A stretch of 64,000 nucleotides of DNA from an uncultured Acetatifactor sp. (lineage in GTDB: Bacteria > Bacillota > Clostridia > Lachnospirales > Lachnospiraceae). Where the stretch lies: contig CAJUSI010000096.1 of NCBI GenBank assembly GCA_910589035.1, positions 1 through 64,000 on the forward strand, given 5' to 3'. The first letter of the stretch is position 1; each line of letters opens with the position of its first letter. Under the pieces are notes generated by a model. That model was not told where the DNA came from, searched no databases, and saw only the letters and a program-made list of their open reading frames with translations. This document shows, in pieces, positions 15,954-25,379 of the stretch. Position numbers and translations under genes: made by a program.

Positions 15954-16001
15954 TTGACGAAAAAAGGAAACGGCGGTAAGATAAAAATGTAAGCGCTTAC
16001 A
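15954..16001 (+). promoter_or_regulatory. uxaB promoter with perfect LacI-type operator
   Basis: TTGACG (15954..15959) and TAAGAT (15977..15982) are 17 nt apart. TGTAAGCGCTTACA at 15988..16001 is a perfect 14-bp palindrome covering the predicted transcription start, the classic place for LacI-type repression. It also fits the CcpA cre pattern. Confidence 0.8.
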
Positions 16002-16046
16002 ATAGCGTAATTGCAGTGTCCGGTGAGCGGATGGAAGGGAGACAGA

Positions 16047-17507
16047 ATGGATACTTTAAACAGGGCAATGACGAATAAGAAGGAAAGGCCTGTCAGGGTC
16101 GTGCAGTTCGGAGAGGGAAATTTTCTCCGTGCGTTTGTGGATTACATGATCGACATCGCCAATGAAGAGGGCAGATTCGACGGCGACATTGTGCTGATTA
16201 AGCCCATTGAATTCGGAAGTCTGGAGAATTTTCACAGGCAGGGCTGCCAGTACACCGTATCCCTGCGGGGCATGGTGGACGGAGAGGCGAAGATTATCAA
16301 CAGACAGGTGACAAGTGTGGCGGATGCCGTGGATGCCTGCGGCGAATATGACAGGTATATGAAATTAGCCGAAATCGATACCCTGAGATTTGTGGTTTCC
16401 AACACCACGGAGGCGGGGATTGTCTATGATGCCCAGGACAGATTCGAGCTGGAGCCGCCGAAAACCTTTCCCGGCAAGCTGACGAAATTCCTGTACCACA
16501 GGTTCGAAACCTTCCGGGGGGACAGGGAGAAGGGACTGATCATGCTGCCTGTGGAACTGATCGACGACAATGGCATTATGCTGAAAAAATGTGTGATGCA
16601 GCTGACAGAGCTCTGGAATCTGGGGGAGGAATTCAGGAGCTGGGTGGAAGAGGCCTGCATCTTTACCTCCACACTGGTGGACCGCATTGTGACGGGATAT
16701 CCCAGGGATACCCAGGAGGAAGAATGGAAGGAGCTGGGATACGAGGACCGCATTATGGTCACCGGCGAACCCTTCGCCCTCTGGGTGATCGAGAGCCCGA
16801 AGGATATCAGCACAGAGCTGCCGCTGCATGAGGCGGGACTTCCCGTTATCTTCACGGACAACCAGAAGCCCTACAAGCAGAGAAAGGTGCGGATCTTAAA
16901 CGGAGCCCATACCTCCTTTGTGCTGGCTTCCTTTTTGGCGGGAAATGATATCGTAAAGCAGTCCATGGACGATGCGGACATCCGGGATTTCATGACAAAG
17001 ACTATTTTTGAGGAAGTGATTCCCACCCTGACACTTCCCGAGGAGGAGCTGAAGGAATTTGCGGAGGCGGTGATCGCCCGTTTCAACAACCCTTATGTGA
17101 AGCATGCCCTGCTCTCTATCTCACTGAATTCCGTTTCCAAATGGAGGGCAAGATGTATGCCCAGCCTGCTGGGGTATGTGGAGATATTCGGGAAGCTTCC
17201 TTCCCGGCTGACATTTTCGCTGGCGGCTTTGATGGCGTTCTACACCGGAACGGAGATTCGGGACAAGGCGCTGATCGGTCACAGGGGCGGAGAGGAGTAC
17301 AGCATTCTGGACGACAGGGAAGTGCTGGAATTCTTCCGTGATAACTGCGAAAAGGAAGTGAGCGCCTTTGTGGCTGCATTCCTTGGCAGGGAGGATTTCT
17401 TCGGACAGGATCTGAATCAGGTGCCGGGACTTGCCGGCGCGGTGACGGCGTATCTGAAGGATATCAGGGAAAACGGTATGAGGGCGGCATTATGCAGAAT
17501 TTTATAA
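16047..17507 (+). CDS. uxaB: Tagaturonate reductase
   Basis: A 486-residue member of the polyol-specific long-chain dehydrogenase family. It reduces D-tagaturonate to D-altronate with NADH. Marks are the N-terminal nucleotide-binding stretch VRVVQFGEGNFLRAFVDYM, VSNTTEAGI, the C-terminal domain start RKVRILNGAHTSFV and VSKWRARCMPSLLGY. The UxaB assignment over fructuronate reductase UxuB rests on the sequence style and the downstream uxaA. ATG 16047 follows GGGAGA. The gene overlaps uxaA by 16 nt. Control is by the LacI-type operator upstream. Confidence 0.93.
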   Translation: MDTLNRAMTNKKERPVRVVQFGEGNFLRAFVDYMIDIANEEGRFDGDIVLIKPIEFGSLENFHRQGCQYTVSLRGMVDGEAKIINRQVTSVADAVDACGEYDRYMKLAEIDTLRFVVSNTTEAGIVYDAQDRFELEPPKTFPGKLTKFLYHRFETFRGDREKGLIMLPVELIDDNGIMLKKCVMQLTELWNLGEEFRSWVEEACIFTSTLVDRIVTGYPRDTQEEEWKELGYEDRIMVTGEPFALWVIESPKDISTELPLHEAGLPVIFTDNQKPYKQRKVRILNGAHTSFVLASFLAGNDIVKQSMDDADIRDFMTKTIFEEVIPTLTLPEEELKEFAEAVIARFNNPYVKHALLSISLNSVSKWRARCMPSLLGYVEIFGKLPSRLTFSLAALMAFYTGTEIRDKALIGHRGGEEYSILDDREVLEFFRDNCEKEVSAFVAAFLGREDFFGQDLNQVPGLAGAVTAYLKDIRENGMRAALCRIL

Positions 17508-19033
17508 AAATTAACGAAGAGGACAATGTGGTGGTGGCGCTGAAGCCCATACCGGCGGGGGAGGTCCTGCGCATCGGAGTCCGGGATGAGGACGGGGCGA
17601 AAGAGGAGATCCGGGAGATCGCGGCCCTGGAGGAGATACCGGCAGGGCATAAGATGGCGGTTCTCGATATCCCGGAGGGCGGCAGCGTCATCAAATACGG
17701 ATACTGTATCGGCAATGCGAAGGAGGATATCCGGGCCGGCGGATGGATTCACACCCACAATCTCAAAACCGCTCTGGGGGATCTGCTGGAGTACACTTAT
17801 GAACCCGTTTTGGCAAAAGAGGGGCAAAAGCCTGGGGAGGAGCGTACCTTTATGGGCTTCCTGCGCCCGGACGGCAGGGCGGGTGTCCGCAACGAGATCT
17901 GGATTATTCCCACCGTGGGCTGTGTGAACAATGTAGCCACTTCCATTGCGGCGCGGGCCAATGCCTGGCTTTCCTCCCCGGAGGGCGCTGCCGTAAGGGA
18001 ACGGGTGGAGGAGGTCATTGCGTTCCCACACCCTTACGGCTGCTCCCAGATGGGGGAGGATCAGGAGCATACCAGGCAGATTCTGGCGGATCTGGTGAAC
18101 CATCCCAATGCGGGCGGGGTCCTGGTGCTGGGACTGGGCTGCGAGAACAGCAATATCGACGTGCTGAAGCCCTATATCGGCGATTACGATGAGGAAAGAG
18201 TGAAATTCCTGGTTGCGCAGGAATGTGAGGATGAGACAGCGGAAAGCCTGGAGCTGATTAAGAAGCTGGCCGCTCATGCATCCCATGCAGTGCGCCAGCC
18301 GGTGAGCGCGGACAGGCTGGTCATCGGCATGAAATGCGGGGGCAGCGACGGGCTGTCCGGCATCACGGCGAACCCCCTGGTGGGCCGTTTCTCGGACAGA
18401 CTGATATCCTGCGGGGGGACCACCATTCTCACGGAAGTGCCGGAAATGTTCGGCGCGGAGACCATCCTGATGAACCGCTGCGCCGACCGGGAGCTTTTCC
18501 AGAAGACAGTGGCTTTGATCAATGATTTCAAACAATATTTCAAAAGCCATAACCAGACCATTTACGAGAATCCCTCCCCCGGGAATAAAAAGGGCGGAAT
18601 CTCCACCCTGGAGGACAAATCCCTGGGCTGCACCCAGAAGTCGGGCAGCGCGCCGGTGAGGGGAGTGCTGCAGTACGGGGAGCAGGTGCGGACGCCGGGG
18701 CTGAATCTTCTGAGCGCGCCCGGCAACGACCTGGTGGCGGCTACGGCGCTGGCGGCGGCGGGAGCTCAGATCGTGCTCTTTACCACCGGAAGGGGCACCC
18801 CCTTTGCATCCCCCGTCCCCACAGTGAAGATATCCACCAATTCCGGACTGGCGGGGCGGAAGGCCAACTGGATCGATTTCAATGCAGGGGGACTGGCGGA
18901 GGACAAGAGCATGGAAGAGGAGACGGAGAGGCTGTTTGACTATGTGATGGAGGTGGCCTCCGGCAGGAAGGTCTGCAGCGAGGAGGCGGGGTATCACGAT
19001 ATGGCTATTTTCAAGCAGGGGGTAACCCTGTAG
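17492..19033 (+). CDS. uxaA: Altronate dehydratase
   Basis: A 513-residue fused altronate dehydratase of the UxaA/GarD family. It dehydrates D-altronate to 2-keto-3-deoxygluconate. The N-terminal SAF domain (about residues 1-90, ending GWIHTHNLKTAL) is followed by the main domain with RPDGRAGVRNEIWIIPTVGC, HPYGCSQMGED, GLGCENSNID, GMKCGGSDGLSGI and ENPSPGNKKGGISTLEDKSLG. The last includes conserved metal and substrate residues. It starts inside the end of uxaB (16-nt overlap), so the two are translationally coupled. Genes for 2-keto-3-deoxygluconate breakdown are not in this window. Confidence 0.96.
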   Translation: MQNFIKINEEDNVVVALKPIPAGEVLRIGVRDEDGAKEEIREIAALEEIPAGHKMAVLDIPEGGSVIKYGYCIGNAKEDIRAGGWIHTHNLKTALGDLLEYTYEPVLAKEGQKPGEERTFMGFLRPDGRAGVRNEIWIIPTVGCVNNVATSIAARANAWLSSPEGAAVRERVEEVIAFPHPYGCSQMGEDQEHTRQILADLVNHPNAGGVLVLGLGCENSNIDVLKPYIGDYDEERVKFLVAQECEDETAESLELIKKLAAHASHAVRQPVSADRLVIGMKCGGSDGLSGITANPLVGRFSDRLISCGGTTILTEVPEMFGAETILMNRCADRELFQKTVALINDFKQYFKSHNQTIYENPSPGNKKGGISTLEDKSLGCTQKSGSAPVRGVLQYGEQVRTPGLNLLSAPGNDLVAATALAAAGAQIVLFTTGRGTPFASPVPTVKISTNSGLAGRKANWIDFNAGGLAEDKSMEEETERLFDYVMEVASGRKVCSEEAGYHDMAIFKQGVTL

Positions 19034-19152
19034 CTTCAGGCAGGTAAAAGCAATACTCCCTGATGATTTCATTCTCTTACGGATTGGACACCAAAGTGTC
19101 CGAAGGATACTTTCTGCTTGCAGCGATCAGAGTTTTACCGAGCAGAGCGAGG

Positions 19153-19205
19153 TTGGGGTTAATACCCCGCCCGCAGCTCTGCTGCGGGGTAGTTCATTCC
19201 GTTTT
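19153..19205 (+). repeat. Dispersed repeat family 2 with hairpin
   Basis: GGTTAATACCCCGC is followed by a short GC-rich hairpin and GCTGCGGGGTAGTTCATTCC. The layout matches 46822..46862. It lies between two convergent genes and may act as a terminator. Confidence 0.5.
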
Positions 19206-19601
19206 TATTCCTGAAAAGTCAATTTCAAAATCTTCATATATTCCGGCTTTTACTTTATCCGAAAAAGAGTATTGCTCAAAAGTATCATGTTCAAAATGAT
19301 AAACCATAATTTGCCGATTCATGGGATCAACGATCCAATACTCCCTGACGCCCGCTGTTCTGTATTTGAATAACTTCTTATTATAGTCCATTGCACGGCT
19401 TGACGGCGATACAATTTCGATAATCCAGTTCGGAGCGCCCTTGCATCCTTCATCCGTAAGCTTGTTTCTATCAAAGCTGTCAGGCGCCGCCATCATATAT
19501 AATTCACCGTCAATCAGTTCTGCCCTTTGTCCGCCCGGCAGATTGTATATATCGTCTATGGTATAATATTCTAACTGTCCTGCCGCATCCATTTTTATCA
19601 T
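19194..19601 (-). pseudogene. Uma2 family nuclease with an internal in-frame deletion
   Basis: A 135-residue remnant of the Uma2 (DUF820) PD-(D/E)XK family, which is usually about 185-200 residues. The N-terminal part reaches AELIDGELYMMAAP and then jumps directly to DRNKLTDEGCKGAPNWIIEIVSP. The stretch of about 55 residues that carries much of the nuclease fold, including the usual PDI catalytic aspartate region, is missing in frame. KLFKYRTAGVREYWIVDP is intact. It probably no longer cuts DNA. AAGGA lies upstream of two in-frame ATGs (19601 and 19592). Confidence 0.75.
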
Positions 19602-19918
19602 GGTCCTTGTTTGTTTTCTGTGTTATATCGAAAACGGAGTTGCATGACAAGGCTTTTATCGCCGGCTTTCTGCTTCGCCTCTCATTATTGAAAGCGTTAC
19701 TGCAGGTTTAACGCTTGTCCGGGGAAATATCTGGCTGGCGGTCTGCAGTCGGGGCGTTATGCTGCAAAAACAGATTTTTAATGGTTGCGGGCACAGTCTG
19801 TGGTATGTTAATATAAGGGAAAGGAAGCATTACAAAAAAGAGGAGTGAATGTTAAGAGATTTCTCCCACTGAAAACCGTGAGGACGGCAGGATGGAAGAA
19901 AAGGAAAGGAGCAATAAG

Positions 19919-20755
19919 ATGCAGTTGGGAATAAGAATACATGATCTGGCGCAGCTTCCGCTGGAAGAAAGGATTGCGCAGATCCACAGTCTGGGATTTA
20001 CCTGCGGGCACCTGGCCCTCTCCAAGGTGATCAGCGAATTCTCCACCGAGGATGAAGCGCTGACGCCGGGACTGGCTATGTACCTGAAAAATCTCTTTGC
20101 CAAAAATCAGGTGGATATTGCCGTGCTGGGCTGCTACCTGAATCTGGCGGATCCGGACGAAGAGAGGATTGCCCGGATTACGCGGCGCTATATGGCCCAT
20201 ATCCGTTTCGCTTCCTGGCTGGGATGCGGGGTGGTGGGCACGGAGACGGGAGCGCCCAACAGCGCCTATGCCTTTACGCCGGAATGCCATACGGAGGAGG
20301 CGCTGGGTATTTTTATTGATCATCTGAGGCCTGTTGTGGAGTATGCGGAGAAGATGGGGGTGGTGGTGGCCATCGAGCCGGTGTACCGCCATATCGTGTG
20401 GAATCCGGTGCGGGCCAGGAGGGTGCTGGATGAGATCGGCTCTCCCAACCTGCAGATTATTTTTGATCCCGTGAACCTGCTGGACGTGCCCAATTACGCC
20501 CAGAGGGAGGCCGTGATAGAGGAGGCTGTCGAATTGCTGGGGCCGGATATTGCCGTGGTGCATCTGAAGGACTGTGCGCTGCGGGGAGGGAAGCTGCTTT
20601 CCATGGGCTGCGGCCTGGGAGAGATGAATTATTCCCCGATCCTGAAATTCATGAAGGAGCGCAAGCCCTTTATCCAGGCCACCCTGGAGGATACGAAGCC
20701 GGAGAACAACCAGAGGGTGAAGCATTATATCCAGAGGATGTATGAGGAAGCCTGA
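19919..20755 (+). CDS. Sugar phosphate isomerase/epimerase (xylose isomerase-like TIM barrel)
   Basis: A 278-residue AP-endonuclease-2-like TIM barrel of the type that isomerises or epimerises ketoses and keto-inositols. Marks are LEERIAQIHSLGFTCGHL, VGTETGAPNSAY, VVVAIEPVYRHIVWNP (metal-ligand glutamate), LQIIFDPVNLLDVPNY and VVHLKDCAL. It is cytoplasmic and metal-dependent by family. ATG 19919 was chosen because AAAGGAG lies 7 nt before it. A possible promoter TTGCGG-18 nt-TAATAT lies near 19780-19815. The exact sugar is not evident; it lies between the uronate genes and the glycan locus. Confidence 0.85.
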   Translation: MQLGIRIHDLAQLPLEERIAQIHSLGFTCGHLALSKVISEFSTEDEALTPGLAMYLKNLFAKNQVDIAVLGCYLNLADPDEERIARITRRYMAHIRFASWLGCGVVGTETGAPNSAYAFTPECHTEEALGIFIDHLRPVVEYAEKMGVVVAIEPVYRHIVWNPVRARRVLDEIGSPNLQIIFDPVNLLDVPNYAQREAVIEEAVELLGPDIAVVHLKDCALRGGKLLSMGCGLGEMNYSPILKFMKERKPFIQATLEDTKPENNQRVKHYIQRMYEEA

Positions 20756-20967
20756 GGATACGGCAGGAGAATGAACGGGGAGTAAGGCGTTTTATGCAGA
20801 GAGCGTAGGACAATGCATAAAGAAACAGCCGGAACCGGAAATAACTCTTGAAGGGTAATCTCTGAACGATCCCTGATCATATGGGAAGCGCATGGTTCAG
20901 GAAATATATAAGAACATAATAATATTGACGATATGCCGTCCGGCCCGGAAAGGATACCCGACGATGC

Positions 20968-21459
20968 CCGGACGGCGTGCTGGCGCAGCTGAGCAACCGG
21001 GTGCAGCATGCGCTCAGGGCGTACATGCCCGCGGAGCAGAGGGCGGTCAAAGCGGCGGCGAAAGCCTTCCGTGCCAATCCGGATTTCGATACGGAGCAGG
21101 TGCTCATGGAGCTGGGCGTGGGCCAGGCCCTGACTTCTTACCTGGATGTGGAGGGAATCCCGCAGCAGGTGATGCGCACCGATATCATCTGCCCCCAGAG
21201 CCTTATGGGACCCGTGGACGAGGCTGTGAGAAGGAGTATCATGGCGGCGGATCCCATGGCGAAATACGACGAGTATGTGGACAGCGAGTCAGCCTACGAG
21301 GTTCTGCAGAAGCGGGCAAAGGAGGAGGAAGAACGGTCCCGGCTGGAGGCGGAGCGGGAGCGTGCCAAGCTGGAAAAGGAAAAGGCCGAATTTGAGAAGC
21401 AGAAGGCAAAGGAGCAGGAGGCTGCCTTAAAGCGCAGGGAAAAGGAGAAGGAAGCTTAA
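20968..21459 (+). pseudogene. C-terminal remnant of a HerA-like DUF853 ATPase
   Basis: The reading frame aligns with the C-terminal part of DUF853/HerA-like helicases: PDGVLAQLSNRVQHALRAYMPAEQRAVKAAA, FRANPDFDTEQVLMELG, then LMGPVDEAVRR and YDEYVDSESAYEVLQKRA, and a charged coiled coil to the end. The whole N-terminal ATPase with Walker motifs is absent. Homology begins at about 20968, exactly where an inverted repeat (20935..20943 and 20968..20976) ends. GTG 20977 could start a 160-residue protein, but no good ribosome binding site precedes it. Truncated by deletion; very likely inactive. Confidence 0.75.
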
Positions 21460-21509
21460 ATAGTCTGCCCGGAAGAAATGGGGAAGACCGGAAAAATTAA
21501 AAAGACCGG

Positions 21510-21541
21510 AAAAGACTGTGGCAGAATGCGCAGTCTTTTTC
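21510..21541 (+). terminator. Terminator after the HerA remnant
   Basis: AAAAGACTG (21510..21518) and CAGTCTTTT (21531..21539) are perfect complements around a 12-nt loop, followed by TTC. Confidence 0.65.
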
Positions 21542-21570
21542 AATAATTACCCTATTTCTAGCTTTTTTCT
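21541..21570 (+). promoter_or_regulatory. Candidate YesN-type box upstream of the two-component system
   Basis: This stretch contains ATTACCCTATTTCTAGCTTT and closely matches 27913..27942 (ATTACCCTTTTTCCAGTTTT) upstream of the ABC transporter operon. No other sequence is shared around the two sites. It is a good candidate for the binding site of the AraC-type response regulator. A possible promoter (TTGCTC-17 nt-TAAGGT) follows directly. Confidence 0.5.
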
Positions 21571-21633
21571 TCTTGCTCCCTCAAGTTAAATCAGATAAGG
21601 TAAAACTGTATGATTGGCTTTACAGAATATGCC

Positions 21634-21807
21634 AGAGCGTGTTTGAAAATTCATTCCCGCCATCTGCCGCGGGAACCGTGTCCCCACATTTGCGGTATAT
21701 TTGGCCCTCATTCGGTCAACGTAGCCCACTACGCTTCCCTCATTCGGGTCAAATCTCCCACAAATTGGGACGCATATCTGGCAGAAAGCAACTTTCAAAC
21801 ACGCTCT
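21634..21807. mobile_element. MITE-like palindromic element, 174 bp
   Basis: Perfect 15-bp terminal inverted repeats AGAGCGTGTTTGAAA (21634..21648) and its complement (21793..21807) flank a non-coding interior with further imperfect internal symmetry (two copies of CCTCATTCGG, and GTAGCCCACTAC at the centre). It has no transposase. It lies between the candidate regulator box and the response regulator gene. Confidence 0.6.
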
Positions 21808-21948
21808 AGGAAATTAAGGTATGGATAAGGGAGAAGCGCTGCCGTGCGGGAGAAGCAGTCCTGCAAAATGGCTGCCGGACCGGTAGGGCTGTTGGACCGA
21901 CAGGGCTGTTGGACCGGCGGGGCGGCCGGAGCGCTTGGGGGAGCAGGT

Positions 21949-23523
21949 ATGAGGATACTGATAGCGGACGATGAAGATTACACCAGGGAGGGCCTGTTGG
22001 AGGAGATCGACTGGGAGGAGTTCGGCATTGATGAGATCATGCAGGCGGTGAACGGGGAGGAGGCGCTGAAAATCGTGCAGTGGTTCCGGCCCGATATCGT
22101 GCTGTCGGATATCCGTATGCCGAAGATGGACGGGATTGCCTTTGCGGAGGAAATGCTGAAATCAAATCCCGGAAGCAAGCTCATCTTCATCAGCGGCTAT
22201 ATGGAGACGGAGTATCTAAGGAGCGCCATCCGGCTGTCCGTGATCGATTTCATAGAGAAGCCCATAGACGTGGAGCAGGTGAGGAAGGCTCTGGGAAAGG
22301 CCGTGGGGGAGATCGCCAGGGAGAGGCGGACCAGGGAGGCGGACGAAAGCAGCCGGGAGTTCCGCCAGCAGAAGCTCTTTGAGCTGCTCATCCGCAGGGA
22401 GAGCGACGTGAAAACCGTGGAGAAGCTGGCCGGGGAGGTGGAGTTTTCGCTGAAGGGGGAGTATGTCTTTCTGGCGGTGTTCTTTCCGCGGCGCGGAGAC
22501 GGGCTTTCGGGGACCCGGGAAGAGGTGCTGGACAGAATCCTGGATATGGCTCCGGAGACGGCGCGCGGCGCGCAGACCAGAGCCATCGGCGTGTGGCAGG
22601 GAGAGTTCTGCCTGGAGATGATTCTCTCCTTTCAGGACAGGAACCGCTATCAGCTGGGTCCCTTTTACCAGAGGATTCTGGACCGGTGGCCGGACTGTAA
22701 GGTGGCTCTGGGAATCGAGACAGGGGACTACAGATACATATACAACAGCTGCAAGACGGCCAGGGCGGCCATGAACCGCGCTTTTTATCAGCCGGAGAGA
22801 AGGCTGTTTGAGATCGACGAGACGATTCTGCAGAAGAGATTTATGGAGCCGGGAATCTACGGAGCCTTCCTGAGGGTACTGCCGGAAGGGCCGCAGAAGA
22901 TGTCGGAATGGTTTGAAAGCCTTTTCGCGGATCTGCTGTCCGGGAAATATTATCAGAAGGAGCAGGTGTACACGCTGATGATTTCCCTGCTGACGGCTGT
23001 TTTCAGAAAGTATCCGGAGGTTTATGAATCCATGCCGCAGATAGGAGGGGAAGAGGAACTGCAGGCTGAGATTCTGAACAGGGACAGTCTGCAGGAAATC
23101 AGGGCCTTCACGGAGGAGATTCTGGGGTGCGTGCAGGAGAGGGAGGAGGCGCTGTCGGGATATGGCAGGGTGGTCCGCGGGGTGATGGATTATATCGCCG
23201 CCCATTACGGAGAGGAAGATTTGAGCACCGTCGGGATTGCGGAGCATTTTCATTTCTCTCCGGCGTACCTGAACGTGCTGTTCAAGCAGGAGAGAAAGGT
23301 GACTCTGAAACAGTATCTGAGCAATTACCGGCTGGAGAGGGCCAGGAGGCTGCTGGAGCAGGATTACCGGAAGATCACGGAGATCGCGGAGAAATGCGGG
23401 TACGCTAACGCCAATTATTTTGCCAAGGTGTTCCGGGAGGCCACAGGCATGACGCCCCTGGAATATCGCGGGAAATATGAGAAGGATCTCCGCAGCGGCG
23501 GTACGGATTCCGGAAATGCATGA
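21949..23523 (+). CDS. YesN-type response regulator with AraC DNA-binding domain
   Basis: A 524-residue regulator. The receiver domain (1-120) has acidic D7-D8, phospho-acceptor D54 in VLSDIRMPKMDG, and K104. A long middle region of about 280 residues follows. The C-terminal AraC domain has two helix-turn-helix units (DLSTVGIAEHFHFSPAYLNVLFKQE and KITEIAEKCGYANANYFAKVFRE). ATG 21949 opens with MRILIADDE after GGGGGAGCAGG. It forms an operon with the sensor kinase 57 nt downstream. Family members activate the neighbouring sugar transporter on sensing carbohydrate; a shared upstream box supports that here. Confidence 0.93.
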   Translation: MRILIADDEDYTREGLLEEIDWEEFGIDEIMQAVNGEEALKIVQWFRPDIVLSDIRMPKMDGIAFAEEMLKSNPGSKLIFISGYMETEYLRSAIRLSVIDFIEKPIDVEQVRKALGKAVGEIARERRTREADESSREFRQQKLFELLIRRESDVKTVEKLAGEVEFSLKGEYVFLAVFFPRRGDGLSGTREEVLDRILDMAPETARGAQTRAIGVWQGEFCLEMILSFQDRNRYQLGPFYQRILDRWPDCKVALGIETGDYRYIYNSCKTARAAMNRAFYQPERRLFEIDETILQKRFMEPGIYGAFLRVLPEGPQKMSEWFESLFADLLSGKYYQKEQVYTLMISLLTAVFRKYPEVYESMPQIGGEEELQAEILNRDSLQEIRAFTEEILGCVQEREEALSGYGRVVRGVMDYIAAHYGEEDLSTVGIAEHFHFSPAYLNVLFKQERKVTLKQYLSNYRLERARRLLEQDYRKITEIAEKCGYANANYFAKVFREATGMTPLEYRGKYEKDLRSGGTDSGNA

Positions 23524-23580
23524 ACCGTCTTTCAAAATATAGTTTCAGCGCCGGCTTGGCCGGGGGAGCGAGGTACGGGA

Positions 23581-25332
23581 ATGAACAAAATCAGAGACTG
23601 GTTCGGAAATATTTCCCTGAGGGGAAAAATCCTTCTGCTGATTGTGCTGGGAGGGATTATTCCACTGGGCATCGTCATGGCGGTCTCCTTTTCCGTGGTG
23701 AGGAAACAGACGGAGGAGAGGCTGATTTATGCCCTGGATCAGGGGTACAGCCAGGTGTATCAGGCCGTGGAGGACAAGCTTTCCAGGCTTCACAATATTT
23801 CCACTCTTTTCGCCGTCAACGATATGGTAAGTCCTGTGCTGCGCTTCGACAACCGGGAAATGGATGTGGCGGAACAGATGATGCTCTTCGAGAGCATCAA
23901 TTCCTACGCCTTCGGACTGGAAATGACATTGGATTCCAGCAATATTGTCTTCTATATCGAGGACAGTTATCCGGTGGTGAATACCCAGAGCAGCCGTTAT
24001 CGTCCCATTACCGATGTGTACGACACCCGGTGGTATGCCGGTCTGAAGGCAGGAAACGGACGTCCCATATGGGTCCTGCTGGACGGAAACGGCAGGGACG
24101 GCGGCCAGGCGGCCATCGCCAGAGAGCTGTGGAGTCCGGACGATTACAGCCGGACGGTGGGAATCCTCACCATTATAACGGAGAGAAGGAGTCTGGAGGA
24201 AATGCTGCAAAATGCCTATGAGGGGCAGGCTTTGTATCTGGAGACGGCGGAGGGGGAGCTGTTGGCCGCCAATCTGCCGGAGGAGGCACTGCCCCGGCTT
24301 TCGATCTCCCAGAGGAATGTGGACGACCGGGAATTTTCCCGCGTCAGTGTGGAGGGGGGTTCATGCTACGCCAGAAGCAGCAGGATCGACGGTTCCAATG
24401 TATACCTGGTCTCCGTCATTCCCCTGGAGGCGGTGCAGCAGGGGATGAATGTGCTCAACGGCAATATGGGATTTCTGTTCCTCGGCATCAGCCTGGCGGT
24501 GGTGATGGTCATGGGAACCATGGCAAAGTCCATCACGGGGCGGCTTAAGCTGCTGAAGGAGCAGATGCTGCAGATCCGGGAGGGAAATATCTGCAAGATG
24601 GAAGAGGGGCATTCCAGGGACGAGATCGGGCAGCTCATAGGCAATTACAATGTAATGGTGGATCGGGTGGACGTACTTTTGAAGGAGCAGTACACCCTGG
24701 GCCAGGAGAAGGTGGAGGCTGAGCTGATGGCCCTTCAGTCCCAGATTAATCCCCATTTTCTGTACAATACTCTGGATATGATTAACTGGATGTCCCAGAA
24801 AAAGGAGTCGGAGAATATCCGGAGCGTGGTGCAGGCCATGTCCCGGTTCTACCGGCTCACCCTGAGCAAGGGGAGGGATATCGTGTCCATCCGGGACGAG
24901 GTGGAGCTTTGCGAGGCTTATATGGAAATCCAGAAGAGGAGATATAAGGGACGGATATGCTATGAGGTGGAGGTGGACGAAGATATTCTGAACTGTCTGA
25001 TTCCGAAAATCACATTGCAGCCTTTTCTGGAAAATGCCATTATTCACGGGATCAACGAGAAGAGCGACGGACGGGGCATGATTCTTTTGAACGGCTGGAT
25101 GGAGGACGGAAGGGTCACCCTGAGCGTCACCGACGACGGGGAGGGGATGACCCAGGAGGACAGGCAGAAGAGCCATCAGGGAAGTCATTATGGTCTGAAA
25201 AATATCGAGCACAGGCTGGAGCTTTTTTTCGGGGAGAGCATTCCGGTGCAGACGGAGAGCTCTCCGGGGATAGGCACCTGCGTTATCATCAATATTCCCG
25301 TGAGGACCGAGGGGGAACCGGAAATGCGTTGA
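23581..25332 (+). CDS. YesM-type sensor histidine kinase
   Basis: A 583-residue membrane kinase. A first membrane segment lies near residues 19-40 and an extracellular dCache-like domain follows to about 290. A second segment (MGFLFLGISLAVVMVMGTMA) leads into a HAMP domain, then the His_kinase domain with phospho-acceptor H392 in QINPHFLYNTLDMINWM. The C-terminal ATPase has PFLENAIIHGI and VTDDGEGM. It is the partner of the response regulator just upstream. Its stop overlaps a TTG of the next gene, whose likelier start is 25380. The signal is probably an extracellular sugar, perhaps via the adjacent lipoprotein. Confidence 0.94.
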   Translation: MNKIRDWFGNISLRGKILLLIVLGGIIPLGIVMAVSFSVVRKQTEERLIYALDQGYSQVYQAVEDKLSRLHNISTLFAVNDMVSPVLRFDNREMDVAEQMMLFESINSYAFGLEMTLDSSNIVFYIEDSYPVVNTQSSRYRPITDVYDTRWYAGLKAGNGRPIWVLLDGNGRDGGQAAIARELWSPDDYSRTVGILTIITERRSLEEMLQNAYEGQALYLETAEGELLAANLPEEALPRLSISQRNVDDREFSRVSVEGGSCYARSSRIDGSNVYLVSVIPLEAVQQGMNVLNGNMGFLFLGISLAVVMVMGTMAKSITGRLKLLKEQMLQIREGNICKMEEGHSRDEIGQLIGNYNVMVDRVDVLLKEQYTLGQEKVEAELMALQSQINPHFLYNTLDMINWMSQKKESENIRSVVQAMSRFYRLTLSKGRDIVSIRDEVELCEAYMEIQKRRYKGRICYEVEVDEDILNCLIPKITLQPFLENAIIHGINEKSDGRGMILLNGWMEDGRVTLSVTDDGEGMTQEDRQKSHQGSHYGLKNIEHRLELFFGESIPVQTESSPGIGTCVIINIPVRTEGEPEMR

Positions 25333-25379
25333 GGAAAATTGTTTGGAGGGGTTCGCCGGGGGCGGATGTGGAGACGGGT

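Noticed and set aside
17417..19072. A 551-residue minus-strand open frame opposite uxaA
   Set aside because: It is the antisense shadow of a well-identified gene, with no ribosome binding site or family features. GC-rich third positions keep the opposite frame open.
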